Positions 19,322-28,347 of a stretch of DNA of 64,000 bases are shown here, one piece after another (position 1 is the stretch's first letter; every line of letters begins with the position of its first letter). Both the position numbers and the translations under genes were made by a program. This DNA is from Methanocalculus alkaliphilus (GTDB lineage: Archaea > Halobacteriota > Methanomicrobia > Methanomicrobiales > Methanocorpusculaceae), in assembly GCF_024170505.1 (NCBI RefSeq), contig NZ_JALJYG010000005.1, positions 1 through 64,000 of the forward strand, read 5' to 3'. Below the pieces are notes generated by a model. The model did not search any database, had not been told where the DNA came from, and worked only from the letters and a program-made list of their open reading frames with translations.

Positions 19322-19930
19322 ATGAAAAGAAGAAATGATAATGCATTTACCGGCCTTGAAGCTGCTATCGTCCTGATCGCCTTCGTCGTCGTCGCCGCAG
19401 TCTTCTCATATGTGATGCTCGGTGCAGGATTCTTCACTGCACAGAAGAGCCAGGAGGTTGTTCACACAGGTATCGGCCAGGCATCATCCAGCATTGAAGT
19501 TGTCGGCGATGTGTATGGAATTGCTCAAACTGGAGCAACATATTTGGATACAGTTCGATTCAGCATTGGCCTGACATCAGGCATGTCGCCAATGAACATC
19601 TCCGCTATGAGAGTTCACTATACGGATGCAACAGCGAGACATCAAATAACATTTAATAATGATAAATCCGTTACAGCAACTTTAATTGATGGGGAAACAC
19701 CTGATACTGGGTGGGTTATCAAAAGAGTTGAGAACAGAGATACCGCTATCAACGAGCCTAAGGACAGAGTACTCAGACCGGGAGAGAAGTTCCTCCTTGA
19801 GATGAAGGTGCCAACCTCAGCAACACCAAATACCCGGTTTACAATAACCATGCAACCCGAGGTTGGGGCACTGACAACCATTATCCGGACAGTTCCAGCA
19901 TCGATCTACCCGGTGAACGTTCTCAGGTAA
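19322..19930 (+). CDS. arlB: Archaellin (archaellum filament subunit) 2
   Basis: Second filament subunit, 202 residues. The processing site is FTG/LEAAIVLIAF with the same hydrophobic helix as archaellin 1; the outer domain differs and is about 20 residues longer. One N-glycosylation sequon (N-I-S, near residue 92) is present in the outer domain, so this copy is the likelier target for the glycans made nearby. The ATG at 19322 lies 4 nt after an AGGTGAT box; ATG 19319 is an alternative. It is 11 nt downstream of archaellin 1 and followed by a T-rich stretch, so the two probably form a short transcript distinct from the motor operon. Confidence 0.93.
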   Translation: MKRRNDNAFTGLEAAIVLIAFVVVAAVFSYVMLGAGFFTAQKSQEVVHTGIGQASSSIEVVGDVYGIAQTGATYLDTVRFSIGLTSGMSPMNISAMRVHYTDATARHQITFNNDKSVTATLIDGETPDTGWVIKRVENRDTAINEPKDRVLRPGEKFLLEMKVPTSATPNTRFTITMQPEVGALTTIIRTVPASIYPVNVLR

Positions 19931-19942
19931 ACCAAACAACCA

Positions 19943-19960
19943 CTTTTTTTCTTCTCCTCT
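19943..19960 (+). terminator. T-rich terminator after the archaellin genes
   Basis: A run of seven T followed by a pyrimidine-rich CTTCTCCTCT lies 13 nt after the second archaellin stop. Oligo-T tracts like this terminate archaeal transcription. It would separate the abundant archaellin mRNA from the motor operon. Confidence 0.5.
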
Positions 19961-20097
19961 GAGCAACTGGGGAGCACGCTCTGCCACATCGGCACGCATC
20001 GGAATCCACTCCATCCATGCCATTCTTCCGGATGCCGTATGAACCATGCCATCACCCTACTTTTCTGAAAAGGTACGCTATTCTGGAACAATACCAA

Positions 20098-20112
20098 TCC
20101 AAATATTTAATT
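20098..20112 (+). promoter_or_regulatory. TATA-type promoter of the archaellum-chemotaxis operon
   Basis: CCAAATATTTAATT is centred about 32 nt before the ATG at 20138. With the usual 25-nt spacing the transcript would begin almost at the start codon, giving a leaderless or near-leaderless mRNA; no Shine-Dalgarno box precedes this ATG. Confidence 0.5.
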
Positions 20113-20137
20113 ACCCATACGAAACAATAATATATCT

Positions 20138-20965
20138 ATGGCAGTAGATCAGTCTCAGGTCGACAGCATTCTGGCGAGCGCCTCCGCCGATGATCCCGAG
20201 GTGAAACTGCAGAACCTGGAGCGGGAGGTGGAGCTCCTCAAAAAGTCGATCAAGAAGCTGTTGATCGACATCAGGGAGCGGCTCAACGAGGGGGACAACC
20301 CCCTGACCGTCCTTGCACAGGGGGGGGGCGGCGAGGTGATCGCCGGCCTCACCGCAGACGATGCCGCCCGCCTCGAAGAGCTTGAGGCGAGGGTGGCAGA
20401 GCTCTTTGAGTTCCGCGAGATGGTGGAGCTTGAAGAGGAGGAGAAGCCGAAGAGATCAAAGAAGAGACCTGAGACTGACGATTACCCTGAGGCACAGCCT
20501 GCCCCTCCCCTCCCCCAGCTGCCAAACCCGATGATGCCGGAGACCCCGTCTGCCAGCCAGAAGAAAGAGTCCGGTGATGAGAAGCTCTGCCTCCAGAAAG
20601 TCTATCATCTCTTCAACTGGACGAAGGCCGCCATCACGAAATACGGCCATGATCGGCTTGATATCATGCTCGACAGCTACCGTTCCATCGGGTACATCAC
20701 CAAGGAGGCGGCAGACGAGGTAAAAGAGATCGCACGGATCATGCCCGCCTCACTCGGCGAGGAGCATGAGGTCGGGGCAGACGAGTTCGTCTCAGAGCTC
20801 TATATTCTTAACCGAATCATGGAACCCGACGACACCTCACTCGATCGCGACATGATCGCCGTGATGATGGAGCGGGATTCGAAGAAGGGTCTTTCAAAGA
20901 AATCCGGGCTATCGAAGAGAGAAGAGATCGGGGAGGAGTGGGCGCACCTGATCGATAAAATATAA
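20138..20965 (+). CDS. Archaellum accessory protein ArlD/E-like
   Basis: Cytoplasmic archaellum protein of the FlaC/D/E group, 275 residues, part of the ring that links the motor to the chemotaxis adaptor CheF. Residues about 20-50 (LQNLEREVELLKKSIKKLL) form a coiled coil typical of FlaC; an acidic, proline-rich linker covers about 100-150; the C-terminal domain (about 160-275) has the FlaD/E signature LFNWTKAAITKYGHDRLDIMLDSYRSIGYIT. One gene thus seems to serve for the separate C, D and E genes of other archaea. It is the first gene of the operon, 40 nt upstream of arlG, and likely translated from a leaderless start. Confidence 0.82.
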   Translation: MAVDQSQVDSILASASADDPEVKLQNLEREVELLKKSIKKLLIDIRERLNEGDNPLTVLAQGGGGEVIAGLTADDAARLEELEARVAELFEFREMVELEEEEKPKRSKKRPETDDYPEAQPAPPLPQLPNPMMPETPSASQKKESGDEKLCLQKVYHLFNWTKAAITKYGHDRLDIMLDSYRSIGYITKEAADEVKEIARIMPASLGEEHEVGADEFVSELYILNRIMEPDDTSLDRDMIAVMMERDSKKGLSKKSGLSKREEIGEEWAHLIDKI

Positions 20966-21005
20966 GACCATCAGGAAACCCGCCCCCTCAGACAGATAAG
21001 ACACC

Positions 21006-21503
21006 ATGACCTCGGAGACATTTGTCACTGCCATATTTCTGGTTACCGCAATCATAGCGGCAGGTGTCCTCGTCAATGCAATCTTTCCTTCGATCTACCA
21101 GGCATCGGAGACCTTCGTTGCGGGATCGCATGAGATGGACGACCGGATGCGGACCGATATCAGGATCATCAATACCGTCCTCCATTCAGATGATGATGTC
21201 GCCTATATCTGGATCAAGAACACCGGCGTCAACCCTATCCAGGAGAATCTCATCCCCAGGTTCGATATCTTCCTTGGCAAAACCGGGCAATACAAGCGGT
21301 TGACACATGTGGAGGGGGGAGTCCCGGATGCCGGGGAATGGCAATTCATACTCCATGACGACAATGGAAACGGACTCTGGGATCGGGGGGAGACGCTTGA
21401 GATCATCGCCAACGGTGGAGTTGTCGGCTCAGGAGACAGGATCGTCTTCCAGGTAGTCCTCCCAAACGGTGTCAGAAGGAGCACTGAATTTGCTGCAGTC
21501 TGA
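21006..21503 (+). CDS. arlG: Archaellum stator-type protein ArlG
   Basis: A 165-residue protein with an N-terminal membrane helix (about 6-28, TFVTAIFLVTAIIAAGVLVNA) and an outside beta-sandwich domain of the archaellin-like kind. The segment MRTDIRIINTV after the helix matches the conserved LRTDFEIIN element of FlaG. In studied archaea ArlG with ArlF binds the S-layer from the pseudoperiplasm and anchors the motor. It lies 40 nt after arlD/E and 9 nt before the next gene. Here the G gene seems to come before F, the reverse of Methanococcus. Confidence 0.78.
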   Translation: MTSETFVTAIFLVTAIIAAGVLVNAIFPSIYQASETFVAGSHEMDDRMRTDIRIINTVLHSDDDVAYIWIKNTGVNPIQENLIPRFDIFLGKTGQYKRLTHVEGGVPDAGEWQFILHDDNGNGLWDRGETLEIIANGGVVGSGDRIVFQVVLPNGVRRSTEFAAV

Positions 21504-21512
21504 GGGGCATGT

Positions 21513-21971
21513 ATGGCGATCGCAAATCTGATCGGGGCAGTCGTCGGAGTCTTCCTCCTGCTCCTTGTGGCATATCTCCTCGTGGGCGCGACCCTTATCA
21601 CCGCAGAGACGGTGATGAACGCCCAGCGTGAGATGACAGAGGTTCAGGTGACCACCATTCGTACATCCATCGCCATCGAAGAGTATACGCTAACTGACGA
21701 TCGGCTCTATCTCCTCATAACAAATGACGGAGCAACCATCATCGATCCGAAGCCCGAAGGTATGGATGTCTACCTCTCAGATGATCTGTTCACACAAATG
21801 GTCAGGGCATCCTGGATACAGGAGGGGACAATCACCCCCGATGGCATCAACCCCGGCCTCCTCGATCCCGGGGAGTCCCTGAATATGAGCATAGATATCT
21901 CCGGTGTTGCCAGTCCCTCATGGGTGAAGGTCGCAACACCAAACGGGATTACTGCATCGAGCTATCTCTGA
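21513..21971 (+). CDS. arlF: Archaellum stator-type protein ArlF
   Basis: A 152-residue protein with one N-terminal membrane helix (about 4-27) followed by an alpha-helical neck containing EMTEVQVTTIRTSIAIEEY, the FlaF-type element, and an extracytoplasmic beta-sandwich. It would pair with ArlG to fix the archaellum motor to the S-layer. A GAGGGGC box precedes the ATG. Spacing to neighbours is 9-10 nt, so it is in one transcript with arlG and arlH. Assignment of F versus G rests on short motifs and could be reversed. Confidence 0.75.
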   Translation: MAIANLIGAVVGVFLLLLVAYLLVGATLITAETVMNAQREMTEVQVTTIRTSIAIEEYTLTDDRLYLLITNDGATIIDPKPEGMDVYLSDDLFTQMVRASWIQEGTITPDGINPGLLDPGESLNMSIDISGVASPSWVKVATPNGITASSYL

Positions 21972-21981
21972 AGGAGGAAGA

Positions 21982-22746
21982 ATGAAGAATATATACGACG
22001 ATGACGAGGAAGAAGAGGTCCTTGATGAGGATCTTCATCTGGATACCGGAAAGGAGATCCTCTCCACCGGGAACCCGGAGATCGACAAGAAGATAGCCGA
22101 CGGCCTCCCCCTCTACTCGATGACCCTCATCGAGGGGGAGAACGACACCGGCAAGAGCGTCATCACCCAGCAGATCACCTGGGGTGCGATGAAGAACTCC
22201 TTCCGGGTTGACCTCTTCACCACCGAGAATACCGTCAAGAGTTTCTTAAACCAGATGGAGTCGATGAGCCTTGACATCTCCCAGTACTATGCCTGGGGGT
22301 ACCTCCGGGTCTTCCCCCTCCATGTCGTCGGCTTCGACTGGGATGAGAAGGATATGCAGGGGATCCTCGGGCGGCTCATCAGGCATATCCAGCAGAGCAA
22401 GGCAGAGGTGATCATCATCGACTCGCTCACTCTCTTCTCAGAGTATGCATCGACCGATATGGTCCTCACCTTCTTCACCAATTGCAAGACCCTTGTTGAC
22501 AATGGCAAGACCATCCTGATCACACTCCACACCTATGCCTTCGATGAAGACTCCCTCGTCCGCATCCGGTCAACCTGCGATGCCCACCTTGTGATGAAGA
22601 AGGCGCTCATCGGCGACAAGTATGTGATGGTGATGGAGGTCGGAAAAGTCCGGGGTGCACGGAAGACGACCGGAAACCTGGTATCATTTGAGGTGCACCC
22701 GGGGTACGGCATGAAGATCATTCCGATGTCCTTTGCACGGGTATAA
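21982..22746 (+). CDS. arlH: Archaellum motor ATP-binding protein ArlH
   Basis: RecA/KaiC-like ATP-binding protein, 254 residues, that sits under ArlI and regulates the motor. Walker A is GENDTGKS at about 52-59 and Walker B is VIIIDSLT near 140. An acidic N-terminal tail (DDDEEEEVLDED) precedes the fold. The length matches the family (about 230-260). A strong AAGGAGGAAG box lies directly before the ATG. It is followed by arlI after 3 nt, matching the conserved arlH-I-J order. Confidence 0.93.
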   Translation: MKNIYDDDEEEEVLDEDLHLDTGKEILSTGNPEIDKKIADGLPLYSMTLIEGENDTGKSVITQQITWGAMKNSFRVDLFTTENTVKSFLNQMESMSLDISQYYAWGYLRVFPLHVVGFDWDEKDMQGILGRLIRHIQQSKAEVIIIDSLTLFSEYASTDMVLTFFTNCKTLVDNGKTILITLHTYAFDEDSLVRIRSTCDAHLVMKKALIGDKYVMVMEVGKVRGARKTTGNLVSFEVHPGYGMKIIPMSFARV

Positions 22747-22749
22747 CGT

Positions 22750-24624
22750 ATGGCATCATCACTCTCAATCGACGTAACCCTCCCCTTTCAGCCCCAGACA
22801 ACAGATGTCGAAGGGATCTATGAAGGCGATCTCGAGTCATCCGCACTGTACAGGATGCTCCCTGAGAACGCCAGGGAGTACGTCCGCGAGAGTCCGCACC
22901 TCCTTGAATACCTCCTCATCTTCCCGGTGGATATCTACGGGATGCCCCTCTTCCTCCCCGAGCTGAAAGGGGATCTGAAGGGGATGGAGAACCCAAACGT
23001 CATCTATCCCGCCGGCAAAGGGGTCTTCGTCCATATCCTCCCGGACCCCGACGATGTCCGCCAGTACTATATCCCGATTGAGCCTTCCTTCCTGCACAGT
23101 GTCAACTACCTGATGCCGGCGATCGAATGCAAGCTGATCGATCTCCTCGATGCCCTCGATTATGATCCCGTGACTGAGAAGGAACGGAGTGATATCCTCA
23201 AGAAGCTTCTCCTGGAGATCACCACAATCAGAAGTGAAGGAGAGAGCCCGGTAATCACCGAACAGGCAACAGAGGCCGCCATCTCTCTTAAAAACAAGAT
23301 CATCGACTTCCTCCAGAAGGATATCGGGGAACCAAAGAAAGATTCCTCAAAGATGAAATTCCCTGACATCCCGCAGACGGCAGATGGGAGGGTGATCGTT
23401 ACCCAGGCACAATACACGGCACTTGAGTACCTGCTCATCCGTGACAAGGTCGATATGGGGATCCTAAAACCATTCCTTTCAGACGGATACATCGAGGATA
23501 TCTCCTGCAACGGGGTAGGCCCCATCTTCATCGAGCATAAGATCTTTAAAGGCCTGAAGTCGGTCATCGAATTCAAAAAATCAGATGAACTTGACCTCTT
23601 CGTCCTGAAGATGGCTGAACGGATCAAGCACCCGATCACCTACCGCTCACCGATCGTCGATGCCACCCTTCCTGATGGATCCCGTATTAACATCGTCTAT
23701 GGAACCGAGATCAGCAAACACGGGAGCAACTTCACCATCCGTAAGGCGATGGGGGAGCCGCTCTCAATCTTAAACATCATCTCCGGTGGCGGCTGCGACT
23801 ATATGCTGGCAGCATATCTCTGGATCATGGTCGAGTACGGGATGTCCCTCTTTGTCTCAGGGGAGACGGCATCCGGAAAAACAACCACCCTCAATGCCAT
23901 CACTGCGTTCCTGCCACCTGAGAATAAGATCGTCACCATCGAGGATACCCCGGAACTGAACATCCCGCACCGGAACTGGACCCGGGAGGTCGCCAAAGGA
24001 AAAGGCAAGGGAGAGGGTGAAGGATCCGAAGTGACGATGTTTGACCTCCTGCGTGCCGCACTCCGTCAGCGCCCGAACCAGATCCTTGTCGGAGAGATTC
24101 GTGGTGTCGAGGGTGCGATCGCCTTTGGTGCAATGCAGACCGGCCACCCGGTGATGAGCACCTTTCATGCTGCGACTGTCGAAAAGCTGATCCAGCGTCT
24201 CACAGGAGATCCGATCCTGATCCCAAAGACCTTCGTCGACAATTTAAATCTCGTTGTTATCCAGAGCGCAGTGAAGCGGCCAAGCGGGGAGACCGTCAGG
24301 CGTATCCTCTCGGTATCAGAGCTCGTCGGCTATGATCCGGAGACGCAGGGCTTCTCGTTCATCGAGGCATTCTCCTGGGAGCCGGTGACGGATACCTTTA
24401 CCTTCAATGCCAGAGGGATCAGCTACCTCCTTGAGTACAAGATCGCAACGATGCTTGGTATCCCGGAGCGGAGGAAGGCCGACATCTATCTTGAGATCGA
24501 TAAACGTGCGAAGATTCTCGAGAGGCTTCACCAGTCAGGATACGTCCGATATTATGATCTCTTTCATATGCTGACGAAGGTCAGGAAACAGGGACTCCTG
24601 AAGATCGAGGTCGGGAAGGATTAA
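22750..24624 (+). CDS. arlI: Archaellum motor ATPase ArlI
   Basis: Type IV pilus-type secretion/rotation ATPase, 624 residues, which assembles archaellins and drives rotation. The catalytic region has Walker A SGETASGKTT at about 371-380, an Asp-box glutamate stretch IVTIEDTPELNIP, Walker B ILVGEIRGVEG and the His box TGHPVMSTFHAATVE. The N-terminal about 200 residues form the extra domain found in archaeal ArlI, which contacts ArlH and ArlJ. Only 1 nt separates it from arlJ, so translation is probably coupled. Motifs are complete, so the motor should be functional. Confidence 0.94.
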   Translation: MASSLSIDVTLPFQPQTTDVEGIYEGDLESSALYRMLPENAREYVRESPHLLEYLLIFPVDIYGMPLFLPELKGDLKGMENPNVIYPAGKGVFVHILPDPDDVRQYYIPIEPSFLHSVNYLMPAIECKLIDLLDALDYDPVTEKERSDILKKLLLEITTIRSEGESPVITEQATEAAISLKNKIIDFLQKDIGEPKKDSSKMKFPDIPQTADGRVIVTQAQYTALEYLLIRDKVDMGILKPFLSDGYIEDISCNGVGPIFIEHKIFKGLKSVIEFKKSDELDLFVLKMAERIKHPITYRSPIVDATLPDGSRINIVYGTEISKHGSNFTIRKAMGEPLSILNIISGGGCDYMLAAYLWIMVEYGMSLFVSGETASGKTTTLNAITAFLPPENKIVTIEDTPELNIPHRNWTREVAKGKGKGEGEGSEVTMFDLLRAALRQRPNQILVGEIRGVEGAIAFGAMQTGHPVMSTFHAATVEKLIQRLTGDPILIPKTFVDNLNLVVIQSAVKRPSGETVRRILSVSELVGYDPETQGFSFIEAFSWEPVTDTFTFNARGISYLLEYKIATMLGIPERRKADIYLEIDKRAKILERLHQSGYVRYYDLFHMLTKVRKQGLLKIEVGKD

Positions 24625-24625
24625 G

Positions 24626-26242
24626 ATGTTTGAGAATGTTGTTGACCGTCTCCGCGAGAGCAATAATGGCAAACTCCCATTTGAGGATCTCTTTGGGAAG
24701 ATCTATGACAGGATCAACCGGGTCTTTGAAGAGCGGAGGATGGTCTCTGATATCCTCTTCATGGTCACCTATATGAACTCGCTTGCCATCGCCCGTGCCT
24801 CGCGTCCCGAGATCTTTGCGGCCACTGCTGAACGGAAGGAGTATGCCCCCGCCAGAGCCATCAGGAAGGTGGAGTTCTTCGTCAAGCGCTGGGGGTACAG
24901 CTATGTTCAGTCACTATCGATTGTTGCAGAAAGGACAGATAATGATGTCCTCCGAACACTCCTCAACAGGTTTGCAAACTCGATGGAGTCGGGGGTGCCT
25001 GACGAGGACTTCCTTGACGGTGAGATCTCCTCATCGATGGAGATCTTCAGAAACAACCAGGACAGCGGATTTGAGCTCCTGAAGAAATGGGGGGATGCCT
25101 ACATCGCGATGCTCCTCTCTGCGGTCGTTATTGCCGTCACTATCATGATCTCGGTTGCGATCTATTCACCGGGCGAGGTGAAGGAGACGCTCTCGATCAC
25201 TTACTGGATCATCATCCTCATCTCCCTCTTCGGAATAGGTACGATGTTTCAGACTGTGCCAACTGATGAGCGTGTGTATAAATCTGAGGAATGGTTATCA
25301 AAAGAGCAGGGGATGATCGCCCGGATGGAGAAGATCGTCCTTCCGGTAACGGTGGCTGCATGGCTCCTCACATGGGCAGCAGGGGTCCAGGCAGGGGTCA
25401 TCTTCATGCTTGTTGGCATCATGCTCGCCCCGCTTGGTATTCTTGCCTATATCGACAACAAAAATGTCATCGCCCGCGATGAGGAGTTTCCGAACTTCAT
25501 CCGTGGTGTCGGGTCAATCATGGGAGGGAAGGGGGGAACCATGTCCCAGGCACTCGCTGAGATCGACAAAAAGTCGATGGTGAACCTTTCGCCGCATATG
25601 CTCTCCGTCTTCTCAAAGCTCAACCTCGGCTTAAATGAAGAGCTCTCATGGAGAAAGTTCGTTGGCGAATGTGGGAGCAACTTCATCTACAAGTACTTAA
25701 ATATCTTCCGTGATACCGTCAATATGGGCGGGGACTCAAAGAAGATCGGAACAGTCGTCGCCGATTCCATGCTTGAGCAGGTGCTGATGAGGAAGAAGCG
25801 TGAGATGATCAGCATGGGATTCATCGTTCTGCTGGTTCCGATGCATGCGGCGATGGCCGGCATCTTCATTGCACTCTATCAGATCCTGGTCACCCTCTCC
25901 CGTGCCATCACCGAGGTGATGGGGACCTTTGATGCAGCATCCGCTGCACTTTCTGAATCAACAGCTTCACCGCTTGGCGGGATGGGCGGAGGATCCCTTG
26001 GGATATTCGTCGACTTCCCCGAGGCGATCGTCGGGGCGTATGTTGTCAATATCCTCATCATCATCTGCATATCAAACGTCATCGTCGCAAAACTTGCCGT
26101 CGGAGGGGACAGAAGTGTCGCCTATCCCTTTGCAGCCCTGATGCTCTTCATCACAGGGGTGCTCTTCATGGTGATCCCGCCGGTTATTGAGGTCTTCTTC
26201 AGCATGGAAGGGCTTGTTTCAACAGGAGGAGGAGTATTATAA
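24626..26242 (+). CDS. arlJ: Archaellum membrane platform protein ArlJ
   Basis: Polytopic inner-membrane platform of the archaellum, 538 residues, homologous to type II secretion F proteins. About nine hydrophobic segments are visible: a pair near 155-205, a pair near 235-280, and several in the last 200 residues. Cytoplasmic segments carry the conserved FPNFIRGVGSIMGGKGGTM loop of the T2SSF fold, thought to be pushed by ArlI. Its stop overlaps the next start (TAATG), tying the following unknown membrane protein to the archaellum operon. Confidence 0.93.
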   Translation: MFENVVDRLRESNNGKLPFEDLFGKIYDRINRVFEERRMVSDILFMVTYMNSLAIARASRPEIFAATAERKEYAPARAIRKVEFFVKRWGYSYVQSLSIVAERTDNDVLRTLLNRFANSMESGVPDEDFLDGEISSSMEIFRNNQDSGFELLKKWGDAYIAMLLSAVVIAVTIMISVAIYSPGEVKETLSITYWIIILISLFGIGTMFQTVPTDERVYKSEEWLSKEQGMIARMEKIVLPVTVAAWLLTWAAGVQAGVIFMLVGIMLAPLGILAYIDNKNVIARDEEFPNFIRGVGSIMGGKGGTMSQALAEIDKKSMVNLSPHMLSVFSKLNLGLNEELSWRKFVGECGSNFIYKYLNIFRDTVNMGGDSKKIGTVVADSMLEQVLMRKKREMISMGFIVLLVPMHAAMAGIFIALYQILVTLSRAITEVMGTFDAASAALSESTASPLGGMGGGSLGIFVDFPEAIVGAYVVNILIIICISNVIVAKLAVGGDRSVAYPFAALMLFITGVLFMVIPPVIEVFFSMEGLVSTGGGVL

Positions 26243-27456
26243 TGAAAGATTCAGTACGGAGGGCAATCCTCTTCTTGGGAACGGTCAGCATCGGAACATT
26301 CTTTGTCTTTGTCCAGCTTCCGGTCATCTACATCCTGCTTGTGACATTCGTCCTCGGCGTCTTCCTCCTCTTCCTGACCGGGGCGCTCACTCTCTCGGAT
26401 CTCCGTCTGAGGAGGGCGAAGGCAGAAGAACAGATAGACGAGCCGGAGATCCCTCCGGGTCCTGGCTGGCGGGAGAAATTTGAGGAGAAGATGCCCTCCT
26501 TCTACCGGGGGTTCCAAAAGATTGAGGCTGCGGCCGCACCCCTTGGGCGGGCTGCAGGCGCAGTCAAAGCCCGGTTCAGGCGTTCAAAGAAAGAGGAGGC
26601 GCCGGTGGCGGCAACTCCCGCAACAGAGAGGAAACCCCTCTTTGGAGGGCTTCGGGAGCGCCTCGCCCGGCTCCGCCCGGGAAGAAAGGAGGAGGCCGCA
26701 CCTGCCGTCTCCGGGCCTGGTGGGACACCGGGGAAGGCATCTCCCCGTGACGAGGCGCTTGCCGCAGCCGGGGCGATCGCGGCATCCGGTGTACAGCAGG
26801 GATCCGGTGACAAAGCCGACGATGTATTCGGAGATATCTCCCTTGACGAGCTTGATGATGACGTCTTCGCAGAACTTGACGGCGAGATGGAGATGGACGC
26901 TCCACTCCCTGATCCCGATAGTGACGAGGGGGTATCCTTCGATCCCGAATCCGCCTCATTCATGGATGATGCTGCCGCCATCCTTGCGCAGGAGGGGGCG
27001 CTGGATGATGAGGCATTCGATGCAGATGAACTCTCAACCGGGATGGATCTCGATAGCCTTGAGATCGATGAGGATCTCGATGAGATAGGCGATATCGATG
27101 CCGATCCGGAGAAGAGCACCCCGGCAGCCCCTGATACCGATGAGGAGGAGGAAGAGGATCAGGAGGAGGAGCAGCCGCAAACGGTTATCGCGGCCAATGA
27201 AGGCTACCAGTTCACACCCGATCAGGAACAGAAGGTACCGGACTTTGGGGCACTCGGCGGGGGGAGCGATATGGATATCCTCAGTGCCCTCAAAGGTGAT
27301 GTCAAGACCGTCAAGAAAGAACTTGACCTCAGCCTCGTCCGGGATCTTAAGGATGTTGATGTCCGCGCCGAAGAGCTTGAGGATGAGCTTGAGATGGTGG
27401 TCAGACAGCTTGGCGGCAGGAAGGACGAGGAGCCCGCCCAGGAGTCAGAGGCATAA
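26242..27456 (+). CDS. Acidic membrane-anchored protein between arlJ and cheF, unknown function
   Basis: I do not recognise a named family. The 404-residue protein begins with two close hydrophobic helices (about 9-28 and 30-49, a hairpin), then a basic, Arg/Lys-rich segment (about 55-150), then a long acidic stretch rich in Asp/Glu (about 180-320) and a folded-looking C-terminus (about 335-390, helical: DILSALKGDVKTVKKELDLS). Topology suggests most of it is cytoplasmic. Its start overlaps the arlJ stop, and cheF follows after 21 nt, so it is made together with the motor and the chemotaxis adaptor. It might be a membrane scaffold between platform and switch, comparable in place to crenarchaeal ArlX, but I see no sequence proof. 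Confidence 0.75.
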   Translation: MKDSVRRAILFLGTVSIGTFFVFVQLPVIYILLVTFVLGVFLLFLTGALTLSDLRLRRAKAEEQIDEPEIPPGPGWREKFEEKMPSFYRGFQKIEAAAAPLGRAAGAVKARFRRSKKEEAPVAATPATERKPLFGGLRERLARLRPGRKEEAAPAVSGPGGTPGKASPRDEALAAAGAIAASGVQQGSGDKADDVFGDISLDELDDDVFAELDGEMEMDAPLPDPDSDEGVSFDPESASFMDDAAAILAQEGALDDEAFDADELSTGMDLDSLEIDEDLDEIGDIDADPEKSTPAAPDTDEEEEEDQEEEQPQTVIAANEGYQFTPDQEQKVPDFGALGGGSDMDILSALKGDVKTVKKELDLSLVRDLKDVDVRAEELEDELEMVVRQLGGRKDEEPAQESEA

Positions 27457-27477
27457 GAACGAGGATGGTGAAGGAGA

Positions 27478-28281
27478 ATGGTAGAAGCACCTGTGAAGAT
27501 CCGGCATAATGACGGATGGATCAATTGTAAGATATCGCTTGAAGATGAGCAGATCATCATCCCGGCTCCGGTGAGCCAGACGATCCCGTTGAAGAGCATC
27601 GTCGATCTCCAGGAGAAGAAGAACACCCTCACGATCATTTTGAAGAATGCAACCGAGATTCGGCTCGTATCCGTTGAGAAGGTCCTCTTCGTCATCAAAC
27701 ACAGGATCCTGATGAAATGCAGCGCCTACCGGCTGATGGCATTCTTCATGTCCCCTGCGATCCGTGGCGGAGTGCTGATAACCAACGCCGTCTGGGAGAA
27801 GGGTGCGATCGTGGTCCTCAAGAGCGACATCTGGTTTGTCACCCAGAACAAGCAGATCTGTATCCCGCTCACCGATGTCTCGGGCATCGAGATGACGAAG
27901 CGGGAGGTCGATGAGAAGAAGCAGGATGTCGTCAGAATCGATCACCTTGAGGATCAGGGGCTTGTATCAAGCTTCGTCCTCACCCAGCTCTCGACACTGC
28001 AGATCCTCTACAGCTTCCTCTCCGAGATCACCGCAGGCCTCTCGGTCGAGGGGGCGGATCTCGACTCGATGGATCAGCAGATCGCGATGCTCGTCTATTC
28101 CGGGATGGATTCATCCACGATCCAGAACATGCTGCAACTCAAATTCAAGGATATCGATCGGATCTATGACAAACTGATCAACCTGAATATGGCCGAGGTC
28201 AAGGAGATCCGGCGTGAGATCCACCTGACCGCAAAAGGGGTCAGATACATCACAGAAGCCACGAAATCCGGTACGAATTGA
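27478..28281 (+). CDS. cheF: Archaeal chemotaxis adaptor CheF
   Basis: Euryarchaeal adaptor that joins phospho-CheY to the archaellum accessory ring, 267 residues. The N-terminal half (about 1-190) is made of beta-rich repeats with the family pattern INCKISLEDEQIIIP and WFVTQNKQICIPLTDVSGI. The C-terminal part (about 200-267) is a helix-turn-helix-like domain (IYDKLINLNMAEVKEIRREIHLTAKG). An AAGGAGA box lies just before the ATG. Its place between motor genes and cheY fits the known arlCDE-CheF-CheY chain. Confidence 0.9.
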   Translation: MVEAPVKIRHNDGWINCKISLEDEQIIIPAPVSQTIPLKSIVDLQEKKNTLTIILKNATEIRLVSVEKVLFVIKHRILMKCSAYRLMAFFMSPAIRGGVLITNAVWEKGAIVVLKSDIWFVTQNKQICIPLTDVSGIEMTKREVDEKKQDVVRIDHLEDQGLVSSFVLTQLSTLQILYSFLSEITAGLSVEGADLDSMDQQIAMLVYSGMDSSTIQNMLQLKFKDIDRIYDKLINLNMAEVKEIRREIHLTAKGVRYITEATKSGTN

Positions 28282-28304
28282 TTGCGGTTGCAGAAGGGGA
28301 AGAT

Positions 28305-28319
28305 ATCTCTATATATAAT
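28305..28319 (+). promoter_or_regulatory. Possible internal promoter before cheY
   Basis: The 66-nt gap between cheF and cheY is the longest in the downstream part of the operon and contains TCTCTATATATAATC about 35 nt before the cheY ATG. This would allow separate transcription of cheY-B-A-C-D. Confidence 0.45.
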
Positions 28320-28347
28320 CGGACACTAATAAATGGATGGATGCTGA

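Noticed and set aside
26502-27119. 205-codon Ser-rich frame antisense to the acidic membrane protein
   Set aside because: It is the mirror of Asp/Glu-rich codons (GAT/GAG read back as ATC/CTC), a common shadow in high-GC genes; the sense gene is well supported.
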